The position numbers were made by a program, and so were the translations under genes. A stretch of DNA of 64,000 nt, from NCBI GenBank assembly GCA_024655965.1, contig JANLFL010000003.1:124001-188000 (forward strand). Direction: 5' to 3'. This document shows, piece after piece, positions 8,456-16,383 of this stretch. Every line of letters begins with the position of its first letter. Position 1 is the first letter of the stretch. The DNA is from Caldisericota bacterium (GTDB lineage Bacteria > Caldisericota > JANLFM01). Under the pieces are notes generated by a model. That model ran no database searches and was not told where the DNA came from. It was given only the letters and a program-made list of their open reading frames with translations.

Positions 8456-8530
8456 GCCGGTGTAGCTCAGCGGTAGAGCAGCTGACTTGTAATCAGCAGG
8501 TCGGGGGTTCGATGCCCCCCGCCGGCTCCA
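8456..8530 (+). tRNA. tRNA-Thr (anticodon TGT)
   Basis: This 75-base cloverleaf has a 7-bp acceptor stem (GCCGGTG with CGCCGGC, one G-T pair), a D arm with AGCTCAG...GAGC, an anticodon stem GCTGA/TCAGC around the loop CTTGTAA, and a T arm of five G-C pairs around TTCGATG. Discriminator T and an encoded CCA follow. The anticodon at loop positions 34-36 is TGT, reading threonine ACA codons. Confidence 0.95.
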
Positions 8531-8643
8531 GGGGAAAGATGTGAGGGAGAAACTTAATTTATGAATCAACTTTGGGCTATCAGGGATTTTCATAAGAAAA
8601 AATTCCGAATTTTACCACCTATATTCAACTATTCTCCTTATGA

Positions 8644-8649
8644 TATAAT
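8644..8649 (+). promoter_or_regulatory. Extended -10 promoter of the receiver-domain gene
   Basis: TATAAT at 8644-8649 is preceded by TG one base upstream (8641-8642), an extended -10 element. The GTG start at 8671 follows an AAGGAGG ribosome site at 8660-8666, so this gene has a short conventional leader. Confidence 0.55.
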
Positions 8650-8670
8650 TAGCAAAACCAAGGAGGCGCC

Positions 8671-9063
8671 GTGGAGGAAAAAGTTAAAGAAAAAATTTTA
8701 ATAGTTGATGACGAACCCGATATAGTCAAGCTCTTAAGCGACTTTTTAACCGGGTTAGGTTATCAGGTCGTTGCCGCTTACAACGGAAGAGAGGGTTTGG
8801 AGAAAGCTCGGCAGGACCGACCAGATTTGATTCTTTTGGATTACGTCATGCCCGAGATGGATGGATACGCTTTCCTTGACGAACTTCGCCACGACCCTCA
8901 ACTTTTGACCATTCCCACTATCATGATTACAGTCCGGGATTCTTATGTGGACCAGATTTATGCCGCGGTCCATGCGACCCCCGATTACCTGACCAAACCT
9001 TTCACTTTGAAGCAACTTCAAGAGACGGTCGAAAAAGTCCTCAACCGCCGGAGATCTCCTTAA
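8671..9063 (+). CDS. Stand-alone response regulator receiver protein
   Basis: This 130-residue protein consists of one CheY-like receiver domain. The acidic pocket (VDDEPD), phosphoacceptor Asp57 in LLDYVMPEMDG, and the conserved lysine in TKPF are all present. There is no output domain, so it should act by protein-protein contact. No kinase is adjacent; the nearest is the histidine kinase at 10915. A GTG start with AAGGAGG four bases upstream is chosen. Its stop is six bases before the PP-loop ATPase gene, implying co-transcription. Confidence 0.85.
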   Translation: MEEKVKEKILIVDDEPDIVKLLSDFLTGLGYQVVAAYNGREGLEKARQDRPDLILLDYVMPEMDGYAFLDELRHDPQLLTIPTIMITVRDSYVDQIYAAVHATPDYLTKPFTLKQLQETVEKVLNRRRSP

Positions 9064-9069
9064 GCCAGA

Positions 9070-10029
9070 TTGACCGACTTCTCCCTTTTGCTTCGCTCAA
9101 TCGTCGAAGCTTCATCTGGGCGAAAGGTTGTGGTGGCTTTCAGCGGGGGAAAAGACAGCTCTTTAGTTCTATTTCTTGCAGTTCAAGCTTTAAATAAAGA
9201 AAAAGTTATTCCCGTTCATGTGGACTGGGGCCCGTACTCCTATTCTGGGGTGAAGGAGAGGGTGGAGGCTTTTTCCCGAAATTTAGGATTGGATCCAGTT
9301 TTCATTCCCGGAAAATATGAGATGGAAAAGATCCTCAAGGGGGGTCCTTCCTGCAATCGTTGTACCAGGAAGGCCAAGCTTGGCCTGATCAGAAAAAAAT
9401 TCCCCAGCGATTTAATTCTCACCGGGGCAAATCAGGCTGATTCATGGGGGAAGCGGGGGGAGCCTCTGATGAACGGGGTTTTTGCCCCTCTGTTTTCTTT
9501 GTCAAGAAATGAAATAAAGGATGCCCTTGGCTTTTTTGGTCTGGAGGTTGAATCCATTGGCGAAAGCAATTCCAGGGAGGGTTGCAAGGCAAAGCACCTT
9601 CTCAAACCCCTGATCTCTCCCGCTTTCCACGGAGGGGTAGTTTCTGAGGCAAACGAAGTCCTCCTCGGTTTTTTCAGGGAAAAGGGGATGGAAATGGAGC
9701 TCGCCAATATAAAAATTGTTGGACCATTGAGCGAAAACATCGGCCTGGTTAATGTGCGGCCGTTTCTTGAGGCAGGGGTTAAAGAGGAACTTCAAAAAAG
9801 ACTTTTGGCTGTAAAAAATTTGAATAAAGTTGAGTTCGTTGATGCTCCCTTTAGGTTAACCTTGGTAGTAAATCCCTCCATTTACAATGACCTTCACGCC
9901 CGGGAATCGATAGAGGAGGGAATCATTTTTCCCTCCTTTGCCTTCCCCCCGAAAATTTGGTGGGTGAAAAGCCAGAACAAGCGTCTGCTCTCGTTTCATG
10001 TCGTATCCGCAGAAAGGCTTTCTTATTGA
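9070..10029 (+). CDS. PP-loop superfamily ATP pyrophosphatase
   Basis: This 319-residue protein has the N-type ATP-pyrophosphatase P-loop SGGKDSS near residue 24 and a CNRC cysteine pair near residue 95 inside a GGPSCNRCTRK element. This architecture occurs in sulfur-inserting or adenylating enzymes such as TtcA/TtuA- and LarE-like proteins, but I cannot assign one of them. The C-terminal third has no recognised motif. The TTG start at 9070 is supported by its position six bases after the receiver gene. The pairing with a lone receiver domain is unusual and gives no clear clue to the substrate. Confidence 0.7.
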   Translation: MTDFSLLLRSIVEASSGRKVVVAFSGGKDSSLVLFLAVQALNKEKVIPVHVDWGPYSYSGVKERVEAFSRNLGLDPVFIPGKYEMEKILKGGPSCNRCTRKAKLGLIRKKFPSDLILTGANQADSWGKRGEPLMNGVFAPLFSLSRNEIKDALGFFGLEVESIGESNSREGCKAKHLLKPLISPAFHGGVVSEANEVLLGFFREKGMEMELANIKIVGPLSENIGLVNVRPFLEAGVKEELQKRLLAVKNLNKVEFVDAPFRLTLVVNPSIYNDLHARESIEEGIIFPSFAFPPKIWWVKSQNKRLLSFHVVSAERLSY

Positions 10030-10054
10030 CAGGGGAAAGGGATTATTTTAGTTT
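10026..10054 (+). promoter_or_regulatory. Candidate promoter of the 22-residue basic peptide
   Basis: A perfect TTGACA (10026-10031) overlaps the stop codon of the PP-loop gene. Seventeen bases later stands TAGTTT (10049-10054), a weak -10. The small gene that follows has its own ribosome site and terminator, so an independent promoter is expected here. Confidence 0.4.
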
Positions 10055-10080
10055 TTTCTCAATCGAAAGGAGGCCTGGAT

Positions 10081-10149
10081 ATGCCTAAGTGCCGCGGCGG
10101 AAAGAAAGCGACCAGCAAGACCACCAAGTCCACTTCAAAGAAAAAATAA
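10081..10149 (+). CDS. Candidate 22-residue lysine-rich basic peptide
   Basis: ATG 10081 follows a near-consensus ribosome site (AAAGGAGG, seven-base spacing). The 22-codon frame (MPKCRGGKK at the start, KKK at the end) contains nine Lys/Arg and seven Ser/Thr residues, one cysteine and no acidic residue. It stops at 10147-10149, and a strong intrinsic terminator begins 12 bases later, so the transcript would be little more than this ORF. The composition suggests nucleic-acid or ribosome binding, as in Thx-like or histone-tail-like peptides, but I recognise no family. The coding claim rests on the ribosome site, the composition and the flanking promoter and terminator. Confidence 0.55.
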   Translation: MPKCRGGKKATSKTTKSTSKKK

Positions 10150-10160
10150 GGTCGTAAGGG

Positions 10161-10201
10161 AAATAGAAAAGGAGGGGAGTCGCTCCCTTCTTTTTCTATT
10201 T
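10161..10201 (+). terminator. Strong intrinsic terminator
   Basis: A 19-bp stem (10161-10179 with 10183-10201, two G-T wobbles) closes on a 3-base loop. The 3' arm carries the T-rich run, and more T-rich sequence follows. It ends the transcript of the 22-residue basic peptide and isolates it from the response regulator gene at 10223. Confidence 0.8.
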
Positions 10202-10209
10202 ATCTTCTT

Positions 10210-10215
10210 TATAAT
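10210..10215 (+). promoter_or_regulatory. -10 box predicting a leaderless response-regulator mRNA
   Basis: A perfect TATAAT ends seven bases before ATG 10223. Transcription would start at or next to the A of ATG. No Shine-Dalgarno sequence is present. Confidence 0.6.
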
Positions 10216-10222
10216 TAATCCA

Positions 10223-10915
10223 ATGGAGAAAGAATCCATCCTCGTTGTTGAGGACGAGGAAAGAATATCTAATTTGATAAAGCTTTACCTGGAAAGGGAG
10301 GGATTTTCCGTTCTCCTCGCCCAGGAGGGGAACGAGGCCTTGAAGGTATTCAAGGAAAAACGTCCCGACCTGGTCATTCTGGATTTAATGCTTCCCGGAA
10401 TCGATGGATTAGAGATCTGCCGATTGATCAGACAGTCCTCTACCGTCCCAATTTTGATCCTGACCGCCAAGGATGAAGAAACCGATAAGGTGGTCGGCCT
10501 TTCCATTGGAGCTGATGATTACATCACCAAACCGTTTAGCCCCAAGGAGCTGGTGGCCAGGGTAAAAGCCCACCTTAGAAGGACAAAATATTGGCAGGCG
10601 CCAAAGGAGGAAATCTTGGGGGACGGCCGCATAAAAATTGACACAGGCTCAAGGCAGGTATGGCTCAACGGAAAAGAGGTCAAACTCACCGCCCTGGAGT
10701 TCGACCTCTTGAAAACCCTCGCTTCCTCACCAAGCAGGGTTTTCTCGCGCGAACAACTCCTGGATCTGGTCTGGGGGGTGAATTATTTTGGCGACCCCCG
10801 GGTGGTCGACGTCCACATCGGAAACATCCGGAAAAAGATTGAACGCGATCCCTCCGCCCCGGAGATTATTAAGACCGTCCGTGACGTGGGATATAAATTC
10901 GAGAGCCTTAAATAA
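10223..10915 (+). CDS. OmpR/PhoB-family response regulator
   Basis: This 230-residue two-domain regulator has a receiver domain with acidic pocket VVEDEER, phosphoacceptor Asp54 in LDLMLPGIDG and lysine in TKPFSP. A C-terminal winged helix ends with the DVHIGNIRKKIE and VGYKFE elements typical of OmpR/PhoB DNA-binding domains. The stop overlaps the start of the histidine kinase (AATG), so the two form a two-component pair. The start has no ribosome site and lies seven bases after a TATAAT, so a leaderless transcript is predicted. The signal sensed is unknown. Confidence 0.9.
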   Translation: MEKESILVVEDEERISNLIKLYLEREGFSVLLAQEGNEALKVFKEKRPDLVILDLMLPGIDGLEICRLIRQSSTVPILILTAKDEETDKVVGLSIGADDYITKPFSPKELVARVKAHLRRTKYWQAPKEEILGDGRIKIDTGSRQVWLNGKEVKLTALEFDLLKTLASSPSRVFSREQLLDLVWGVNYFGDPRVVDVHIGNIRKKIERDPSAPEIIKTVRDVGYKFESLK

Positions 10916-12312
10916 TGTCCTATCGTGCAAAGTTAACCTTAAGCTTTTTATTGGTCATCCTTTTGACAATTTCCGTTACTCTGGTAATCCAGAGAGTAAT
11001 CATTGAACCTACCTGGACTCAGTTTCTCACCAGTTTTTCCCTTGAAAGGCGGGGCCCCGAACTCGCCTCGATTGTCTCCCAGAACATTCAGCGGGCAAGG
11101 CGCTGGGTCGAACTCCGCCCTCTTCTTGAACAACTTTCAACCCTTTACCGGGTGAAGGTTTTTTTGACTGACGCCAATGGGGATTTACAGGTCCAATCTC
11201 GCTACCCTGAGGATATCCAACCAATTCAGGCTGAAATTGATAAAGCTCTGCAAGGGGAAACCTCCTCCACCCAGATCACCCTTTCGGGAGGAAAAAACTT
11301 CGATGTGGTGACCTCCCCGGTATTCGTTAATAACCGGTTAGTGGGTACAATTCAGATCGTACAGGAGAGGACTAACCTCGGTCGGGTTTTTGGCTTCCCC
11401 CTCACGAGTTCCCTTTTAATCGGAGGGGGGATCGCGGCAATCCTTTCCCTGTTTTTGGTTTATCTCGTTTCCCGGCAGGTTACCCTGCCGATTAGGAAGA
11501 TGAAGCAAATGGCTATGAAGTTCTCACAAGGGGATTTTTCCGCCAGAGTGGATCTGAAATCAAAAGACGAGCTGGGAGAACTTGCCCGGGTCTTGAATGA
11601 GATGGCCGGAAAATTGGAGGAAACGGAGAGGATAAGAAGGGAATTGCTTGCCAATATTTCCCACGAGTTGCGAACTCCCCTGACTACCGTCCAGGGATAC
11701 ATTGAGGCCTTAATCGATGGGGTCCTCCCCGAGGAGAAAAGGGAGGAGAGCCTGAAGCTCGTCCTTGAAGAGGTTAGAAAGACCGAAAGGCTTGTGAATT
11801 CGATTCTCGAGCTTTCCCGCCTGGAAGCTGGTGCGATTAAAATGGATATCCGTGCATTCGACCTTAAAGGTTTGGTTTTGAAAATTAAAGACAAATTGAG
11901 CCTTTCATTTGAAAGAAAGAACCTTAAGCTGGAGGTTTCCGCCCCCGGAGAGGAGGCCCTCGCTTTCGGCGACCCAGATCGGATAGGGGAGGTCGTGGAA
12001 ATTCTCCTGGATAACTCCTTAAGATATACCGAACCGGGTGGCCATGTAAAAATATCTCTTGTCCGGGAGGGGGATCAAGTTCTTTTTAAAGTTGAGGATA
12101 CGGGAATTGGCATATCCCCGGAGGAACTCCCCAGAATTTTCAACCGGTTCTATCGCTCAACAAATATCCCCAAAGGGGAGAGGTTGGGAGCGGGGCTGGG
12201 GCTTGCAATTGCCAAGGAGATAATCGAAGCCCATGGATCCCAAATTATGGCGGAAAGCGTTCCTGGGAAGGGGAGCTCCTTTTCTTTCTACTTGAAAGCA
12301 GGTAACAGATAA
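10915..12312 (+). CDS. Membrane sensor histidine kinase (HAMP type)
   Basis: This 465-residue kinase has a first membrane helix at about residues 7-27, an extracytoplasmic sensor region to about 160, a second helix (about 163-183), a HAMP linker, and a DHp domain with His250 in SHELRTPLT. The HATPase domain carries N (DNSLRYT), G1 (VEDTGIGI) and G2 (GAGLGLAI) boxes. It follows the OmpR-type regulator with a one-base overlap and is followed directly by a hypothetical gene. No ligand-binding motif is recognised in the sensor domain. Confidence 0.9.
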   Translation: MSYRAKLTLSFLLVILLTISVTLVIQRVIIEPTWTQFLTSFSLERRGPELASIVSQNIQRARRWVELRPLLEQLSTLYRVKVFLTDANGDLQVQSRYPEDIQPIQAEIDKALQGETSSTQITLSGGKNFDVVTSPVFVNNRLVGTIQIVQERTNLGRVFGFPLTSSLLIGGGIAAILSLFLVYLVSRQVTLPIRKMKQMAMKFSQGDFSARVDLKSKDELGELARVLNEMAGKLEETERIRRELLANISHELRTPLTTVQGYIEALIDGVLPEEKREESLKLVLEEVRKTERLVNSILELSRLEAGAIKMDIRAFDLKGLVLKIKDKLSLSFERKNLKLEVSAPGEEALAFGDPDRIGEVVEILLDNSLRYTEPGGHVKISLVREGDQVLFKVEDTGIGISPEELPRIFNRFYRSTNIPKGERLGAGLGLAIAKEIIEAHGSQIMAESVPGKGSSFSFYLKAGNR

Positions 12313-13049
12313 TGGAAATTCCGGACCAGGAAACTGCGGACCGCTTCGTTTCCGTTCTTCGGGAGTTCCTGGAAGAGGAAAAAGTTCCCGATCCCTGGAT
12401 TTATTTTAAGGGCCGGGGTCGAGGTGCTCTCTCTCCAAAATTCAACGTGGTGATTTACCGGAACAGCAAGGGGAAGTTCAAAATAGTTTCCACGGACGAT
12501 TTCTTGCTTTCCAGGCTACTCAACGGGCAGGGGATTGTTACCTCCAAGGAGGAAAGGATAGACCTGGATGATGCGGGAACCGGTTGCCCCATTGGGGGGG
12601 TCTTAATCGGAATTTACCACCACCGTCAGAGGAGGTTCCTTTATAAGGAGATCGATGTGTCCTTTTTTCAATCCCCATTTTTTGAGGAGAAAAGATATCT
12701 CGATGAAGCCGCAAGGATTTCTTTAAAACTTTTGGAGGAGGTGGGGGCTTCCCCCGAGGACACAATGATATACATTTGCAGCGGCCACATTCACAGCAAA
12801 ACCAAAGAAATCCTGAGGAAGAAGGGATACGAGGTGATGGTCACCGAAATAAAAGAACCCCTCCAGGATTTGCTAGAGAACGCTCTCAAGGATTATCTAA
12901 GGGAAAGATTCAATTTTGATGGCTTTTTTGACCCCAAGAAGGACGACCCTCGGGAGGGTTTTCAATATGCCCGGAAATGGTTAAAAGAGGATCCGGAAAG
13001 GATGAGATTCGCCAAAACGGGGTGGCGATATTTTAAAAACTTCACCTGA
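12312..13049 (+). CDS. Hypothetical protein
   Basis: This 245-residue soluble protein is not recognised. It has no signal peptide or membrane segment. Notable patches are an acidic C-terminal third, a GTGCPIGG loop near residue 90, and an ICSGHIHSKTKEIL segment near residue 155. It starts one base before the histidine kinase stop (co-translated with the two-component system) and converges on the HIT gene, overlapping it by 8 bases. A function linked to the kinase signal is only a guess from position. Confidence 0.6.
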   Translation: MEIPDQETADRFVSVLREFLEEEKVPDPWIYFKGRGRGALSPKFNVVIYRNSKGKFKIVSTDDFLLSRLLNGQGIVTSKEERIDLDDAGTGCPIGGVLIGIYHHRQRRFLYKEIDVSFFQSPFFEEKRYLDEAARISLKLLEEVGASPEDTMIYICSGHIHSKTKEILRKKGYEVMVTEIKEPLQDLLENALKDYLRERFNFDGFFDPKKDDPREGFQYARKWLKEDPERMRFAKTGWRYFKNFT

Positions 13050-13533
13050 CCGGGTTTTCCTTGAAATAGCTCTTTAACGTCCGGTAAGTTTCGGATAAAT
13101 GTTGCGGGAGGACCTTCACTTCCGCGAGGACGGGCATGAAGTTGGTATCCCCATTCCAGCGTGGAACTACATGAAGGTGAAAATGCGATTCCAGGCCTGC
13201 TCCCGCTACCTTCCCAAGATTAACCCCGATGTTGAACCCGTCAGGTTTTAGCGATTCCCTCAAAGCCTTTAGAGAGTGATCCAGGGCTTTCCAGAACTCA
13301 AGGACCTCTTCGGGGCAGAATTCCTCCGGGCCGGGAATGTGGCGAGAGGGGGCGATCAAGAGGTGGCCATTGTTGTAGGGGAAGATGTTCAAAAGGATAG
13401 CCACGGAGGGATTCTTAAACAGGATGAGATTTTTCTCTTCGTCTCCAGCTTTTATCTTCTCGCAAAGGAAACAACCATCATGATTTCCCATGCGGATATA
13501 ATTCATTCTCCAGGGTGCCCAGAGTCTATCCAT
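13042..13533 (-). CDS. HIT-family nucleotide hydrolase/phosphorylase
   Basis: This 163-residue protein has an HFHLHVVPRW segment that supplies the HxHxH histidine triad, and an N-terminal GCFLCEK element with two cysteines that often bind zinc in AP4A-phosphorylase-like HIT proteins. Such enzymes split dinucleoside polyphosphates or nucleotide conjugates. The MDRLWAPWRM start is characteristic. ATG 13533 is preceded by a GGGGGAAAG purine tract. The 3' end overlaps the convergent upstream gene by 8 bases. Confidence 0.85.
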   Translation of the reverse strand: MDRLWAPWRMNYIRMGNHDGCFLCEKIKAGDEEKNLILFKNPSVAILLNIFPYNNGHLLIAPSRHIPGPEEFCPEEVLEFWKALDHSLKALRESLKPDGFNIGVNLGKVAGAGLESHFHLHVVPRWNGDTNFMPVLAEVKVLPQHLSETYRTLKSYFKENPVR

Positions 13534-13554
13534 TCTTCAATTCTTTCCCCCAAG

Positions 13555-13562
13555 ATTATACA
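13555..13562. promoter_or_regulatory. Overlapping divergent -10 boxes (bidirectional promoter)
   Basis: On the minus strand 13560-13555 reads TATAAT, the -10 of the HIT gene. On the plus strand 13557-13562 reads TATACA, nine bases before ATG 13572 of the dolichol-kinase-like gene, which has no ribosome site. The two -10 boxes share four base pairs. Confidence 0.5.
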
Positions 13563-13571
13563 CTTTTCCTG

Positions 13572-14243
13572 ATGCCCGGTTACAAGGATATTTTTACAAC
13601 CGCTATCACCATTTTGGTTGTTGCTTTCTTCTGGCTGGCGGCGCTATTCCTGAAAGGAATTGGCCTCCAAGGGAGGTTCACCCGGAATTTTTTGCATTTC
13701 ATCGCTGGGTTATGGGGAATTCTGTGGCTTCAATTTGAAAGCCCCTGGGTTGCCTCGGGGATTGCCTTTTTAGGGTTTCTTTTTCTATCCCTAGTGATTT
13801 TTTTCCGGGATTTCCCCCTTTTCCGGGACCTTGCCCAGCCCTTCTCCCTCTCCCAGGAGGGAAGATGGGGGGTAGCCCTCTATTCCCTCTCCCTCTTCTT
13901 GATCACTTCAATCTTCTGGGGTGAGAAATCAATCGGGACTTCCCTGATCTTTTCCCTGGCCCTTGGGGATGGAATGGCGGATGCGGTCGGCTCTCGCTGG
14001 GGAAAAATTCGCCTTCCGCTTCCATGGAATAGGGATAAGACCCTTGAGGGGAGCATTGCTTGTTTTCTGGGAGGGATTGCGGGAATTTGCTTTGGCTTTC
14101 TACTTTCAGGCCGAACGATCCCCTTAATCCCTCTCCTCTTCGGTGGGTTTATTTGTTCAGTTGTTGAAGGGATGAGCCCTCCGGAACTGGATAACCTTTT
14201 TGTGCCTGCTTTTTTGGGAGCCTTTTTGCTTTTAGTCGCCTAA
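13572..14243 (+). CDS. Dolichol kinase / phytol kinase-like CTP transferase membrane protein
   Basis: This 223-residue integral membrane protein has about six helices and a polar GDGMADAVGSRWGK motif near residue 135. This motif is characteristic of the SEC59/VTE5/DGK1-type lipid kinases, which phosphorylate polyprenols, phytol or diacylglycerol with CTP. A second conserved element DKTLEGS follows at about residue 156. The bacterial substrate is unknown. ATG 13572 is chosen because it follows a -10 box and starts just before the first helix; upstream in-frame codons would add a non-membrane tail. The 3' end overlaps the convergent Lrp-like gene by 12 bases. Confidence 0.75.
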   Translation: MPGYKDIFTTAITILVVAFFWLAALFLKGIGLQGRFTRNFLHFIAGLWGILWLQFESPWVASGIAFLGFLFLSLVIFFRDFPLFRDLAQPFSLSQEGRWGVALYSLSLFLITSIFWGEKSIGTSLIFSLALGDGMADAVGSRWGKIRLPLPWNRDKTLEGSIACFLGGIAGICFGFLLSGRTIPLIPLLFGGFICSVVEGMSPPELDNLFVPAFLGAFLLLVA

Positions 14244-14462
14244 AGCGAAGCAGGTCATGGTGTCCTTGACGCCCTTTATTTTTTGAATCCGGGACATTAC
14301 CATGGTGGCGATTTCCGTGGGGTTTGGGGCTTCCACCACCGCGATGGCGTCGTATGGGCCGGTTATTCCGTAGGCTTCCTTAATGCTCCCGATTTGCCGG
14401 AGTTCCTCTACCACTGTCATCGCTTGGCCCAGTTCAGTTTTAATGAAAACGTAAGCTTTCAT
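14232..14462 (-). CDS. Lrp/AsnC-type ligand-binding domain protein (stand-alone)
   Basis: This 76-residue protein matches only the C-terminal ligand-binding (RAM) domain of Lrp/AsnC regulators: a ferredoxin-like fold with a GPYDAIAVVEA strand and a hydrophobic core. There is no DNA-binding helix-turn-helix. Such stand-alone domains form oligomers that bind amino acids. It lies 16 bases downstream of glmS on the same strand and is probably co-transcribed with it, so it may be controlled by the glmS ribozyme as well. Confidence 0.8.
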   Translation of the reverse strand: MKAYVFIKTELGQAMTVVEELRQIGSIKEAYGITGPYDAIAVVEAPNPTEIATMVMSRIQKIKGVKDTMTCFALGD

Positions 14463-14478
14463 CTTTCCCCCTTTCCAC

Positions 14479-16302
14479 TCATTCTACCGTCACGGATTTT
14501 GCAAGGTTCCTGGGCTGGTCAATATCACAACCTTTCTCCTTAGCCATATAATACGCGAAAAGTTGCAAGGGGATAATAGCCAGAAGAGGGCTGAGGTAAT
14601 CTGAGGTTGAGGGAATGACCAGTGTCTCGTCCCCTTCCAGTTCCTCTCCTTCCGGGAATCTGAGCACTAAAACCTCCGCGCCTCTGGCTTTTACCTCTTT
14701 AAAATTGGAGTGGATTTTGGGAAGGAGGCTTCTCTGGGTTGCCAGGAGGCAAACCTGTTTTCCGGATGTGATTAAAGCCAGAGGGCCGTGTTTCAATTCC
14801 CCCGCGGCATAGGCTTCGCAATGGACGTAGGAAATCTCCTTCAATTTTAGAGCTCCCTCCAGGGCTGTGACGAAATCGAGCCCTCTCCCCAGCATGAAAT
14901 AATCCGTCAACAACCGCAATCTGTTGGCATACGCTTGGATATTTTTCTCGAGGTTGAAGGTGGCTTCGGCTAAAACTGGTAGCTTCTGGAGTTCCTGGAC
15001 CAACTCGGTCGTTCTGGGATTGAAGGGTCCCGATCTGGCCTGAGAGAGTTTTAGAGCGAAAAGGACCAGGGACAGGAGTTGTGCGGAATAAGCTTTGGTG
15101 GAGGCCACTGCAACCTCGGGACCTGCTTTGGTGTGAAAGACCCAGTCCGATTCCCGAGCGACGGAAGAGGAGGCCACATTGGTAATTGAAAAAATGGGAA
15201 TCTCCTCCCCCTTGAGGCGGCGCAGGGCAGCAAGGGTGTCCGCGGTCTCGCCTGATTGGCTGATTACAATCCCCAGGGATTTAGGGTTGAATTTCCTTTC
15301 CCGGTATCGGAACTCCGAGCCGATCTCCACTTCAGTGGGAAGGCCCGTTAGAGCCTCGATCAAATATTTTCCGTATAGTCCCGCATGGTAAGCAGTTCCA
15401 CAAGCCGTGATGTACAAGGTTTCCAGGTTCCTGAGGAGATCATCCGGGGGGCCTTCGGGCAGCAGCACCATCCTTCGGGGAAGATCGAGGTGACCTTCGA
15501 GTGTCTCCTTGAGGACGTTTGGCTGCTCGTGGATTTCCTTGAGCATAAAATGCTCGAATCCACCCTTTTCGATCATCCTGGCATCCCAGTCCACGGTTTT
15601 GGGGTGTTTTTGGATCTGGTTTCCCTGGGAGTCGAAGATGGATATCTTGCTTTTTTCGATTAAAGCGATTTCCCCGTTCTCTAAGACGATTATTTTTTTT
15701 GTGTAGGGGAGCAAAGCGGGGATATCGGAGGCGAGAAAATTTTCGTTCTCCCCAATGCCCAGAACAAGGGGGCTTTCCACCCTGGCGGCGATGATTTTAT
15801 CAGGAAAATCCTTGTGGATGATAGCCAGAGCAAAAGACCCCTTCAATTGATTCACCGAAGAAAGGACCGCCTTTAAAAGGTCATTGGTTTTCGAGAGTTC
15901 CTCCTCTATCAGGTGGGGGACGACCTCCGTATCCGTGTCCGAACTAAAGACATGCCCCTTTTCGATCAATTCCGCCTTTAATTCCCTGTAGTTTTCGATG
16001 ATCCCGTTGTGGACTATGGCCAGTTTGCCCGAGCAATCAAGGTGAGGATGGGCATTACGATCGTTGGGAACCCCATGGGTAGCCCATCTGGTATGTCCGA
16101 TCCCCGCTTTTCCATCGAGGGATAAACCGGAGATTTCTGATTCCAGGGATGAGATTTTTCCCTGCTTTTTAAAAAGGTTAAGGTCTTCGCCCAGGACCAC
16201 TACGCCCGCGGAATCGTACCCCCGGTACTCGAGCTTTTTTAGCCCGTCGAGCAATACAGAAAGAACCGGCCTTGCGCCCACATAGCCGACAATGCCACAC
16301 AA
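14479..16302 (-). CDS. glmS: Glutamine-fructose-6-phosphate aminotransferase (isomerising)
   Basis: This 607-residue enzyme makes glucosamine-6-phosphate from fructose-6-phosphate and glutamine, the first step towards UDP-GlcNAc for cell wall. Cys2, the N-terminal nucleophile (CGIVGYVG after Met removal), fixes the start at TTG 16302, which has an AAGGAGG ribosome site at 16317-16311. The longer in-frame reading from 16383 would bury this cysteine. The glutaminase domain is followed by two SIS sugar-isomerase domains (SQSGETADT near residue 350) and the terminal AKSVTVE. It is preceded by a glmS ribozyme. Confidence 0.96.
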   Translation of the reverse strand: MCGIVGYVGARPVLSVLLDGLKKLEYRGYDSAGVVVLGEDLNLFKKQGKISSLESEISGLSLDGKAGIGHTRWATHGVPNDRNAHPHLDCSGKLAIVHNGIIENYRELKAELIEKGHVFSSDTDTEVVPHLIEEELSKTNDLLKAVLSSVNQLKGSFALAIIHKDFPDKIIAARVESPLVLGIGENENFLASDIPALLPYTKKIIVLENGEIALIEKSKISIFDSQGNQIQKHPKTVDWDARMIEKGGFEHFMLKEIHEQPNVLKETLEGHLDLPRRMVLLPEGPPDDLLRNLETLYITACGTAYHAGLYGKYLIEALTGLPTEVEIGSEFRYRERKFNPKSLGIVISQSGETADTLAALRRLKGEEIPIFSITNVASSSVARESDWVFHTKAGPEVAVASTKAYSAQLLSLVLFALKLSQARSGPFNPRTTELVQELQKLPVLAEATFNLEKNIQAYANRLRLLTDYFMLGRGLDFVTALEGALKLKEISYVHCEAYAAGELKHGPLALITSGKQVCLLATQRSLLPKIHSNFKEVKARGAEVLVLRFPEGEELEGDETLVIPSTSDYLSPLLAIIPLQLFAYYMAKEKGCDIDQPRNLAKSVTVE

Positions 16303-16383
16303 GGTTATGGCCTCCTTATTATTTGGTTTTTCTCTCCTGGGCGGGGATTTGTCCCCCGAATTCCTTCGGGTTTTTGTCCCCAT

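Noticed and set aside
14479-16383. Longer GlmS starting at 16383
   Set aside because: It would put 27 residues before the catalytic N-terminal cysteine. TTG 16302 with AAGGAGG restores the canonical start.
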